Assembly: GCF_004785955.1 (NCBI RefSeq)
Contig: NZ_SJER01000001.1
Coordinates: 310,001-374,000 of the forward strand
Reading direction: 5' to 3'
Length of the DNA: 64,000 nucleotides
Source: Halostella litorea
GTDB lineage: Archaea; Halobacteriota; Halobacteria; Halobacteriales; Natronoarchaeaceae
Under the pieces are notes generated by a model that had not been told where the DNA came from, ran no database searches, and saw nothing but the letters and a program-made list of their open reading frames with translations. Numbering within the stretch: the stretch's first letter is position 1; every line of letters starts with the position of its first letter. The position numbers and the translations under genes were made by a program. Positions 24,574-31,628 of this stretch are shown in pieces.

Positions 24574-26085
24574 CTACTCGGCCGACGTGTCGCCCCCGGA
24601 CCCGGCCGCCGTCCCCGCGACCCCGTGGACCCACGACGCCACGTCGGCCACGACCGACTCCGCGACGTGGTTCGGCCGGTAGTACTCGCTCGGGGACGGC
24701 GGCCCCTCGCCCGGCATGAACAGGTGATTGAGGTCGGGGTAGCGCTCGAACGCGACGTTCTCCCGCGTCAGCGCGTCCCGCCACCGCCGGTAGTCGTCCT
24801 CGACGGTGACCTGGTAGTCGCGCCCGCCCTGCGCGATAAACAGCGGCCGGGAGAGTGAGGCCGCCGTCTCGACCTGGTCGTACGACGCCAGACCCTCCCA
24901 GTACCGGGCCGGCGCGTTGAGGACGAGTTCGTCCGCCGCGACGTCGCCCGCGCGGAACCGCTCGACGGCCTCCCGCACCGCGCGGAGCCGTTCGCGCTCC
25001 GGCTCGGTGACGGTGCCGTCCAGGTTCGCCAGGTACTCGTGTTGCTGGATCTGCATGTCGAGCAGCGAGCGCGCCGGCGGCGCGAGCATGACGGCCCCGG
25101 CGAGTCGCTCCGCCCGGGCCGCGATCCGCGGCGCGAGCATCGCGCCGAGGCTGTGGCCGACGACGAAGGTGTCGGAGGGACTGACCCGCTCGGCCCGGCC
25201 GAGGCGGTCCAGCGCCGCGAGCGCGTCGTCGGTCACCTCGTCGTCGATCGTCACGGCCGTCGGGTCGACCCGGCAGGCCGCCGTCCGCTTGTCGTACCTG
25301 AGGACGGCCACGCCCCGACTCGCCAGCCCCCAGGCGAGGTCCTTCAGCGGCTTGTTCGGGCCGAAGGTGCCGTCGCGGTCGGTCGGCCCCGACCCGTGGA
25401 CGAGCACGACGCCCGGCACCGCCCCTTCGCCGGCCGGCATCGTGAGTGTCCCGGGGAGCGTACACGAGTTGTTCGCCGACAGACTCAGGTCGGTCTCGGC
25501 GAACGCGTCGCGGTCCGCGTACGGCGGCGGCGACCACGACTCGCCCGGGTCCGGCGACCCGGCGAGCCGGAAGCCGGCCACGGCTCCCCCGTCGTCGAAC
25601 ACGACGACCAGGACCTGCCTGGCGTTCCGGAACTGCACCGTCGCCCGGATCGCGTCCCGGCCCTGGACGGTCGCGTGCTCCGTCTCGGCGAGCCTGACGA
25701 AGCGGCCGGCCGACCCGACGAGTGAGGTCCACACCTCCTCGAGCTGCGCGGCGGTCACCTGTTCGCGGGCGTCCGGCGAGAAGGCGTTCCGCGCCGCCTC
25801 GTAGTCGCCGCTGGCGAGGTCGGCGACGAAGTCCCGGGCCGTGGCGTCCATCTCGGCGACGGTCGCTCCGCCGGTCGTCGTCCCGGCGGGCGACTGCGTT
25901 TCGGTACCGGGTCGCGTCGTCGGCATCGCCGACGTGCCGTCGGCCGTCGTCAGCAGCGTCGTCGTCGGTTCCGACCCGTCGGTCGGGTCCTCGTCGCCCG
26001 ACCCGCTACAGCCCGCGAGGGCGGCGAGTCCGCCGGCACCGGCGGCCCGGAGGAGCGTCCGCCTGCGGAGCGCGGTCCGGGTCAT
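24574..26085 (-). CDS. Secreted alpha/beta-hydrolase lipoprotein (DUF3887 + hydrolase)
   Basis: A 503-residue protein. A Tat-type lipoprotein signal RRRTLLRAAGAGGLAALAGC is followed by a Thr-rich linker. A DUF3887-like domain follows (FVADLASGDYEAARNAFSPD ... ARQVLVVVFDDGGAVAGFRL). The alpha/beta hydrolase comes last, with VPGVVLVHGSGPTDRDGTFG, the nucleophile elbow VVGHSLGAML, and the His in YPDLNHLFMPGEG. It is probably an extracellular esterase or peptidase. Its start overlaps the stop of the gene upstream by 4 nt. Confidence 0.87.
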   Translation of the reverse strand: MTRTALRRRTLLRAAGAGGLAALAGCSGSGDEDPTDGSEPTTTLLTTADGTSAMPTTRPGTETQSPAGTTTGGATVAEMDATARDFVADLASGDYEAARNAFSPDAREQVTAAQLEEVWTSLVGSAGRFVRLAETEHATVQGRDAIRATVQFRNARQVLVVVFDDGGAVAGFRLAGSPDPGESWSPPPYADRDAFAETDLSLSANNSCTLPGTLTMPAGEGAVPGVVLVHGSGPTDRDGTFGPNKPLKDLAWGLASRGVAVLRYDKRTAACRVDPTAVTIDDEVTDDALAALDRLGRAERVSPSDTFVVGHSLGAMLAPRIAARAERLAGAVMLAPPARSLLDMQIQQHEYLANLDGTVTEPERERLRAVREAVERFRAGDVAADELVLNAPARYWEGLASYDQVETAASLSRPLFIAQGGRDYQVTVEDDYRRWRDALTRENVAFERYPDLNHLFMPGEGPPSPSEYYRPNHVAESVVADVASWVHGVAGTAAGSGGDTSAE

Positions 26086-26402
26086 CCGTCGGCCGGCGCG
26101 TAGGTGTTCAGGCGGTAGATCGTCCGGGCCGCCTCGACCGCGACCAGGACCCCCACGACCGTCGCGAGGTAGGTCGGCGGGTCGACGTACGACGCGACGG
26201 CGCCGAACGCCGCGACGGCGATCCCGACGCGCAACAGCATGTTGCCCACGACGTTTGCGACCACGTCCTCCGGGACTGCCGTGCTTTCGTCGTACCCCGC
26301 CACGAGGAACGTCCAGTTCCGGAACCGGACGAGCACGCCGAACGCGACGACGAGCGCCCCGGAAGCGAGCCATTCGACCGCGATCGATTCGGGGACCTGC
26401 AT
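26082..26402 (-). CDS. DUF3784-like membrane protein
   Basis: A 106-residue protein with three hydrophobic segments (WLASGALVVAFGVLVRF, ANVVGNMLLRVGIAVAAFGA, TYLATVVGVLVAVEAARTIY). The loop RFRNWTFLVAGYD resembles DUF3784. The stop overlaps the lipoprotein start (ATGA), so they are co-translated. Confidence 0.72.
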   Translation of the reverse strand: MQVPESIAVEWLASGALVVAFGVLVRFRNWTFLVAGYDESTAVPEDVVANVVGNMLLRVGIAVAAFGAVASYVDPPTYLATVVGVLVAVEAARTIYRLNTYAPADG

Positions 26403-26471
26403 GCGCGACGGTTCGCCCGGTGTGTCGATAAAGCTCCCCGGGACGTCTCACGCGCTGAGACGTGCCCCGAT

Positions 26472-26479
26472 TTTATATT
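26472..26479 (+). promoter_or_regulatory. TATA box for the wHTH gene
   Basis: TTTATATT lies 23-30 nt before the GTG at 26502 and indicates a leaderless mRNA starting at that GTG. It fixes the start inside a longer open frame. Confidence 0.55.
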
Positions 26480-26501
26480 CCCCTCGGCACGAACCGGTAT
26501 C

Positions 26502-26849
26502 GTGGCGCAGTCGAACCGACTGGACACCGTCGCGCGGCTCCTCGAAGACGACTGCACGCAGACGATCCTGACACGGACACACGACCAACCCATGACGGCG
26601 GCGGAACTCACGGACACGTGCTCGGCGTCCCGCGCGACGGTGTACCGTCGGCTGGACGACCTCACCGACCAGGGCCTGCTGGAAAAGCGGACGGAACTCG
26701 ACGCCGACGGCCAGCAGCGAACCGTGTACGCGGCGACACTGGATAAGGTGGTCGTCGACCTCACGGACGACGGCCTCGAAGTCACCGTGACGACGCGCCA
26801 GCGCGCCGCCGACCGCTTTACCGACTTCGTGGAGGGACTCTATGACTGA
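26502..26849 (+). CDS. Winged-helix transcriptional regulator
   Basis: A 115-residue protein starting VAQSNRLDTVARLLEDDCTQ. The HTH is at about residues 28-60 (MTAAELTDTCSASRATVYRR) and the wing is at about 65-85 (KRTELDADGQQRTVYAATLD). It is an ArsR/GntR-like single wHTH as used by haloarchaea. It overlaps the membrane-protein gene by 8 nt, and both face the convergent ABC transporter, which it may regulate. Confidence 0.82.
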   Translation: MAQSNRLDTVARLLEDDCTQTILTRTHDQPMTAAELTDTCSASRATVYRRLDDLTDQGLLEKRTELDADGQQRTVYAATLDKVVVDLTDDGLEVTVTTRQRAADRFTDFVEGLYD

Positions 26850-27147
26850 ACTCACCCCCCTTCAGCTCCTGTTTCTCCTGATCGACTACGTCGTCGTCGC
26901 GCTCGGACTCGTCATCGCCTACGTCGCGTACACCGGGGCCACCAGAAACGACAGCCGCCCGATGGCGTTTATCGCCGCCGGATTCGTCCTGACGTTCGGC
27001 GTCCCGGGCGGGATTTACCTGCTCGCACAGGTCGTCCCGATCCCCACCGCCGTCGTGGGGATCATCACGCAGGCCGGCGAGATGGCCGGGATGCTGTCGA
27101 TCCTGTACGGGTTCGTGGCACCGGCCCGGTCGTCGGAGGTCAGATGA
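26842..27147 (+). CDS. DUF7521-like membrane protein
   Basis: A 101-residue protein with three membrane helices (LLFLLIDYVVVALGLVIAYV, PMAFIAAGFVLTFGVPGGIY, VVGIITQAGEMAGMLSILYG). In haloarchaea this family often follows a small wHTH gene, as here. It may be a membrane partner that senses the stimulus for the regulator. It is convergent with the permease gene, with a 10-nt gap. Confidence 0.72.
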   Translation: MTELTPLQLLFLLIDYVVVALGLVIAYVAYTGATRNDSRPMAFIAAGFVLTFGVPGGIYLLAQVVPIPTAVVGIITQAGEMAGMLSILYGFVAPARSSEVR

Positions 27148-27157
27148 CCGTACCCGG

Positions 27158-28006
27158 TCAGGTGAGGTCTTTCCGTTTGAACCCGACGTAGCCGACGACG
27201 ATCGACCCGAGCGACCAGCCGACGAGAACCAGCAGCTGGAACCACACTTGCGCGTGAAGCTTCGTCCGCTGGCTCTCCGTCGGGGTCGGGAGATGGTCGT
27301 ACTGGTCCGCGATGTCGAGGAAGACCCGGTTCGTGATACCGCCGTACGCCGGATACGGGGTCGCGCTCTTGACGAGCTGTTGCGTGGACGGGCCGATCGA
27401 CGCACCGGTGAGGTCGCTCAACGCGTTCAGCAGCGTTCCGAGGCTCATGAACGGCGTGATGCCGAGGACGAAGGGAACGAGCAGGAAATACGCCGCGAAG
27501 GCACCGACCATCGCCGCCGGCCGGCTGTCCACGACGGCGGAGATGGCCATGAAGAGGGACGTGAGCGAGAGCAGGAACGCGGTCGTCGTCCCCGCGAACA
27601 GGGCGAAGTCGACGATACTCGGGGGCTTCGCGAACGCGAACAGGGCGACGAGGTAGCCCGCAGCGAGGCTGGCCACCGTCGCGAGGGTCACGATCCCAGC
27701 CCGCGCCAGAACTTTCCCGACGAAGTACTCGGCGCGGGTGTTCGGGAGCCCCAGGCTGAACCTGACCCGGCCGCTCGTTCGGTCACCCACGACCGCCCGA
27801 TAGCACAGTGCGGCCACGAGGACGGGTTCGACGAGGATGACCGCCTGCTGAACGTCCCAGAGGGCGCGCGCCGGATGGTCGTAGATGGCTATCTCGGCGG
27901 TGAACACGAGCGCGGTCACCCCGACGAACACGAGAACGACGCCGAGGACGAAGTACGACTGCAGGCCGTTTCTGAAGTCGTCCCGGGCGACGGTACAGAC
28001 GCCCAT
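27158..28006 (-). CDS. ABC-2 type exporter permease
   Basis: A 282-residue permease with about six membrane helices. It has an N-terminal cytoplasmic start (VCTVARDDFRNGLQSYFVLG) and an early cytoplasmic loop DRTSGRVRFSLGLPNTRAEY, the usual ABC-2 coupling segment. It ends GSIVVGYVGFKRKDLT. It partners the ATPase gene just upstream on the same strand. The ATG at 28006 is preferred; a GTG at 28012 overlaps the ATPase stop. Confidence 0.87.
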   Translation of the reverse strand: MGVCTVARDDFRNGLQSYFVLGVVLVFVGVTALVFTAEIAIYDHPARALWDVQQAVILVEPVLVAALCYRAVVGDRTSGRVRFSLGLPNTRAEYFVGKVLARAGIVTLATVASLAAGYLVALFAFAKPPSIVDFALFAGTTTAFLLSLTSLFMAISAVVDSRPAAMVGAFAAYFLLVPFVLGITPFMSLGTLLNALSDLTGASIGPSTQQLVKSATPYPAYGGITNRVFLDIADQYDHLPTPTESQRTKLHAQVWFQLLVLVGWSLGSIVVGYVGFKRKDLT

Positions 28007-28008
28007 GC

Positions 28009-28952
28009 TCACTCACCCTCCGCGCCGTCGACGGACCGGTCGTCGCCGTTCGGAACGGCGTCGTCACCGGTGATCGCCCCGAAGAGCGATTCGAGCGACG
28101 ACCCCGCCGATTCGAACTCGCGAACCGTCGTGAACGTGTCCAGTCGGTTCAAGACGTTGACCTTCTCCGCGTCCGGCGTACATGACAACCGGAGCGTCGC
28201 ACCGTTTACCGCCACGTCGGACACGCCGTCGATGTCGCGGATGCGGTCCGCGTCCACGGGCGGTTCGACGGTCGCCTCGACGGTCGACCCCGCTTTCGCA
28301 CGCAGCGAGTCGACCTCGCCGGCCATCGCGAGCGACCCGTCACGCATGATGCCGACGCGGCCACAGATCTTCTCGACCTGTTCGAGGTGGTGCGAACAGA
28401 CGAAGACGGTGGTCCCGCGGGACGCTTCCTCGCGGATGATCCCGCGAACGCGTTTGATCCCCCCGGATCCAGTCCGCTCGTCGGCTCGTCAAGCACGAGC
28501 AGGTCCGGGTCGCCGACGAGCGCGACGGCCAGCGCCAGCCGCTGTCGCATCCCCTTCGAGTAGTCGCTCGCCGGGCGCTCCGCGTCGGCGGAGTCCAATC
28601 CGACACGAGCGACGAGGTCGTCGGGATCGTCGTCGGCCCCCTTCGTCCGTATCGCCGACCGCACGTGCCGGCGACCCGAGAGGTTCTCGTACGGCGAGAA
28701 CCCCTCCGGGAGGAGGCCGACCCGACTCCGCAGGGTGCTCGATCCGTCGACTACGTCGTGGCCCAAGACCGTGGCGTGCCCGCTCGTCGGACGCAGGAAC
28801 CCGAGTAACATATCGATCGTCGTCGACTTCCCGGCGCCGTTCGGGCCGAGAAAGCCGAACACCTCGCCCTCGTGGACGGTGAGGTTCAGTCCTTGCACCG
28901 CGGCCACGTCGCCGTACCGCTTCGTGAGATCCGTCGTTTCGATCGCCGACAT
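28009..28952 (-). pseudogene. ABC transporter ATP-binding protein, split by a one-base frameshift
   Basis: The frame from ATG 28952 has Walker A (GPNGAGKSTTIDMLLGFL), signature YSKGMRQRLALAVALVG and Walker B LLVLDEPTSGLDPGG, then turns into non-family sequence. The family sequence resumes in the +1 frame (REEASRGTTVFVCSHHLEQV ... RDGSLAMAGEVDSLRAKAG) and runs to TGA 28009. The break is at the run of six C (28459-28464 on the plus strand). One extra base would restore a 314-residue protein of normal length. It is either a real loss-of-function indel or a homopolymer sequencing error; without the second half, the D-loop/H-loop His (SHH) is lost. A TATA-like GTTTATGCC lies about 25-33 nt upstream of the ATG. 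Confidence 0.87.
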
Positions 28953-29147
28953 GCGACTTCCCCTATCCGAACGGACGGCATAAACGCCGGAGACCGTTTT
29001 CGCGCCTGTATCAACGGTAGAGGCCCATACACCCGTATTTTCGGCGTCTTAGGTGCGCTCCGAACAGGCCCCCGACGACGGGCCGGACGGGGGCTGACGG
29101 CGGTGTATTCGGATATCACGGCGCGCCATGAACGCCCGACTTCGGAG

Positions 29148-29155
29148 GGTATAAC
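29148..29155 (+). promoter_or_regulatory. TATA box for the gene at 29181
   Basis: GGTATAAC lies 26-33 nt before the ATG at 29181, consistent with a leaderless or nearly leaderless message. Confidence 0.5.
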
Positions 29156-29180
29156 CGGGTGAAAGACCGATACAGGGGAA

Positions 29181-29930
29181 ATGAGTCGGAAGTCGGCGTC
29201 ACTCCTCACCAAGACGCAACGGCGACGCCTCCGAAACGACTTCGAGGAGTTGGACGAGACGAAAAAGCGACGGGACCAACAGCGGATCCGCGACCGACTC
29301 CGCGCGGGCACGCTCGACTTCCGACTGCTCGTCGACCTCCCGGACGACCAGCTCGAACTCGCCTTCGACGGGGCCGACGACGAGGAGTTGCGGGACGCGC
29401 TTTCCGACGCGTATCTAACTATCGAGCGGATCCGCGAACTCGAGGAGTATCCCCGCGACGAACTGATCGAGAACGCCCGGGGCCGGGCGGCGGATCGTGC
29501 CGAGACACGGGCCGGCCTGCGTTCGCTCGACGATCTCACCCTTCGAACCGAACCCGAGATCCGGGACCGGGCCGAAACGGAGACGGCGGAAAGGTTGGCC
29601 TGGAACCGCTGGACGTCGTACGCCAACCGGCTGATGGGGGTCGGGGCGCTTGGCTTCCTCCTGAGTGCGGTCTTCTGGACGTCCGACCGCCTCCTCGGCA
29701 CGCGGCTCTGGTCGGGAAACGACGCCACCGTCGTGTCCGTCTTCGTATTGGTGTTCCTCGGGGTGGCCGGCTGGACGGCCATCATGACGGCGAACGCGCT
29801 CAGACACGATATCCTCCCGCTCTGTAAACGGCTCGTCCAGCATCCCAACGAGACGCTCCGGGATCTCTGGGTCCGCTGGGTCCCGAAGGGTGTCCGGACT
29901 GCCGTTACCCACTCGGAGCCGAACGACTGA
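29181..29930 (+). CDS. Membrane protein with charged helical N-terminal domain
   Basis: A 249-residue protein. The N-terminal part (LLTKTQRRRLRNDFEELDET) and DFRLLVDLPDDQLELAF form a charged helical domain recurring in haloarchaeal membrane proteins as I recall it. Two C-terminal helices follow (YANRLMGVGALGFLLSAVFW, VVSVFVLVFLGVAGWTAIMT). No enzymatic motif is seen. Function unknown. Confidence 0.75.
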   Translation: MSRKSASLLTKTQRRRLRNDFEELDETKKRRDQQRIRDRLRAGTLDFRLLVDLPDDQLELAFDGADDEELRDALSDAYLTIERIRELEEYPRDELIENARGRAADRAETRAGLRSLDDLTLRTEPEIRDRAETETAERLAWNRWTSYANRLMGVGALGFLLSAVFWTSDRLLGTRLWSGNDATVVSVFVLVFLGVAGWTAIMTANALRHDILPLCKRLVQHPNETLRDLWVRWVPKGVRTAVTHSEPND

Positions 29931-29965
29931 CCGGTTTGTCCGTCCGTTCGTCGCAAAACGCGTAG

Positions 29966-30040
29966 TGGGTTGGGGCGGAGTCGAACCGCCGACCTGCTCC
30001 GTGTGAAGGAGCCGTCATAACCGGGCTAGACCACCAACCC
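29966..30040 (-). tRNA. tRNA-Val(CAC)
   Basis: A complete 75-nt tRNA with acceptor arms GGGTTGG/CCAACCC plus A discriminator. The anticodon arm is GCTCC-TTCACAC-GGAGC with anticodon CAC. The T-arm is GGCGG-TTCGACT-CCGCC. No CCA is encoded. It lies 35 nt after the end of the convergent membrane-protein gene. Haloarchaeal tRNAs like this can serve as integration sites, but no element is attached here. Confidence 0.95.
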
Positions 30041-30082
30041 GCACGAGAGCGTACCGCCGTCGCGGTAAAAAGGGTTCCGAAG

Positions 30083-30337
30083 TCAGTCCTCCCGGTAGCG
30101 GCGGAGCCGCTCGCGGGCGTCGGCGACGGCCTCCTTGGCCTCGCCCTCGGCGCGCTTCTCTATCTCCTCCAGGTCCTCGCGGACCTTGTCGAGGCGGCTC
30201 GGCTCCGGCTCATCCTCGCGGCCGGTCAGCTCGCGGAACCGTTCCTCGACCGGTTCGAGTTCCTCGCTGACGCCCTTCTTGGCCTGTTCGCCGGCTCGCT
30301 TGATGTAGTACTGCGCGTCCTCGAAGTGCTTGTTCAT
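30083..30337 (-). CDS. Acidic helical protein (DUF7553-like)
   Basis: An 84-residue, almost entirely charged helical protein: MNKHFEDAQYYIKRAGEQAK, then EELEPVEERFRELTG and DKVREDLEEIEKRAEGEAKE. It probably forms a helical bundle. The family name is from memory, and its role is unknown. Confidence 0.72.
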   Translation of the reverse strand: MNKHFEDAQYYIKRAGEQAKKGVSEELEPVEERFRELTGREDEPEPSRLDKVREDLEEIEKRAEGEAKEAVADARERLRRYRED

Positions 30338-30359
30338 ACTCGATAGTAGTCGGGGAGAG

Positions 30360-30368
30360 AATATATCC
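30360..30368 (-). promoter_or_regulatory. TATA box for the gene at 30337
   Basis: GGATATATT on the minus strand lies 23-31 nt before the ATG at 30337, a leaderless arrangement. Confidence 0.55.
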
Positions 30369-30420
30369 TTTGTGGGAGAACAGAATTCGCGTCCGACAGG
30401 TGTCGTCGCCCACGCGATCT

Positions 30421-30436
30421 TTTAGGCGCGCCTAAA
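30421..30436. promoter_or_regulatory. 16-bp palindrome TTTAGG-CGCG-CCTAAA (iron-box-like)
   Basis: A perfect palindrome whose TTAGG...CCTAA arms resemble the half-sites bound by DtxR-family metal-dependent repressors. A sister site lies 35 bp to the right. It is 84-99 nt from the leftward ATG, too far for a simple operator of that gene. The protein that binds is inferred, not shown. Confidence 0.5.
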
Positions 30437-30456
30437 CCGAAGGCTTTTTCTATTTC

Positions 30457-30470
30457 TTAGGCCAACCTAA
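30457..30470. promoter_or_regulatory. TTAGG-CCAA-CCTAA palindrome (iron-box-like)
   Basis: The second copy of the palindrome, centre-to-centre 35 bp from the first. On the minus strand an ATTTTAGG overlaps it and could be a TATA box whose start site would fall near the first palindrome. That would be a repressor-type layout for an unannotated RNA. Confidence 0.45.
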
Positions 30471-30680
30471 AATCGCGCGGGGCGCCCGCCGACGCGGAGC
30501 GATTCGGGTCATGCCGTCTCACCGCCGTCCCGCCGTCTCTGTAAGGGTACTGACCGTGGGTATCCACGGGCGGACGCAGGTCCCGGCGTTCGGCCGTGCC
30601 GGTTCGGTGCCATCAACTCGTCTTTTGCGGTTCCCGGTTGCACAACCTCTTTAGCCGTGGCCGGACGTAGCGAGGGCATA

Positions 30681-31628
30681 ATGTTCAGTCGGCTCTCCAT
30701 CCCGACGCCGTTCCAGGTGGGGCCGGTCAACGCCTACCTCGCCGGCCGGACGCTCGTCGACCCCGGCCCGGACAGCGAGGAGGCGTGGTCGGCCCTCCTC
30801 GCGGAACTGGAAAAGCGCGACCTCGCGCCCGGCGACGTCGAGCGGGTGCTTGTCACCCACCCGCATCCCGACCACTTCGGCCTCGCGAACCGCTTCCGGG
30901 AGTCGGGCGCGCGGATCATCGCCAGCGAGGCGTCGGCCGACATCGTCGGCGACTTCGCCGGACGGCTGGCGTACGAACAGGAGTTCTTCGTCGACTGCTT
31001 CGAGCGCCACGGGATGGCCCGGTCGACCGCCGAGTCCGTGCTCGAACTCCCCGAGGTGTATCTTGAGTACGCGCCCTCCTGCGAGACGGACCGGGTCCTC
31101 GCCGACGGCGACCGGATCACCGTCGCCGACGAGCCGGTCGACGTCCGGGCCGCCGCGGGCCACGCCCAGGGCGAACTCGTCTTCGAGTACGACGGCGCCG
31201 ACGGCCGGGAGGCGGTCGTCGGCGACCAGGTGCTCCCCGACATCACGCCGAACCCGCTGCTCCAGCCGCCGCTGGAGCGGGGCGACGAGCGCCCGCGCGT
31301 CCTCCCGGCGTTCAACGACTCGCTGGACTCCCTGCGAGAGGTCGGCTACGACCGCGTCCTCCCCGGTCACCGGGAGATCATCGACTCGCCGTCCGAGCGC
31401 ATCGCCGACATCCGGGCCGAACACGAGGACCGCACCGAGAACGTGCTCGCGGCGGTCGACGGGAAGACGACCGCCGTGGACGTGATGGAGGAACTGTTCG
31501 GCGACCTGCCGCTGACCGAACTGTTCCCCGGCATGAGCGAGGCGGTCGGCCACCTCGACGTGCTCGAACTCCGCGGCGAGGTGACCCGCTCCGAGCGCGG
31601 CGGCGTGGTGGTGTACGAGCGCGCATGA
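30681..31628 (+). CDS. Metallo-beta-lactamase-fold hydrolase (large type)
   Basis: A 315-residue MBL protein with VLVTHPHPDHFGLANRF, AAGHAQGELVFEYDG, VVGDQVLPDITPNPLL and RVLPGHREIIDSP, all usual metal positions. A C-terminal extension (AVDGKTTAVDVMEELFGDLP ... RSERGGVVVY) resembles the winged-helix tail of LACTB2-like enzymes. The start is ATG 30681 with a TATA-like box about 27-33 nt upstream. Its stop overlaps the deaminase start by 4 nt. Confidence 0.88.
   Translation: MFSRLSIPTPFQVGPVNAYLAGRTLVDPGPDSEEAWSALLAELEKRDLAPGDVERVLVTHPHPDHFGLANRFRESGARIIASEASADIVGDFAGRLAYEQEFFVDCFERHGMARSTAESVLELPEVYLEYAPSCETDRVLADGDRITVADEPVDVRAAAGHAQGELVFEYDGADGREAVVGDQVLPDITPNPLLQPPLERGDERPRVLPAFNDSLDSLREVGYDRVLPGHREIIDSPSERIADIRAEHEDRTENVLAAVDGKTTAVDVMEELFGDLPLTELFPGMSEAVGHLDVLELRGEVTRSERGGVVVYERA

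Larger units (their letters stand above)
30338..30680. other. Intergenic region with paired palindromes
   Basis: It contains the TATA box of the leftward gene and two TTAGG-type palindromes. A CTTTAGC box at about 30648-30654 fits the rightward beta-lactamase-fold gene. A 47-codon frame from 30511 is arginine-rich and unlike local proteins, so I do not call it. Confidence 0.5.

Noticed and set aside
30511-30654. A 47-codon frame downstream of the iron-box-like palindromes
   Set aside because: It is Arg-rich and lacks the acidic bias of local proteins; it overlaps the promoter region of the MBL gene.
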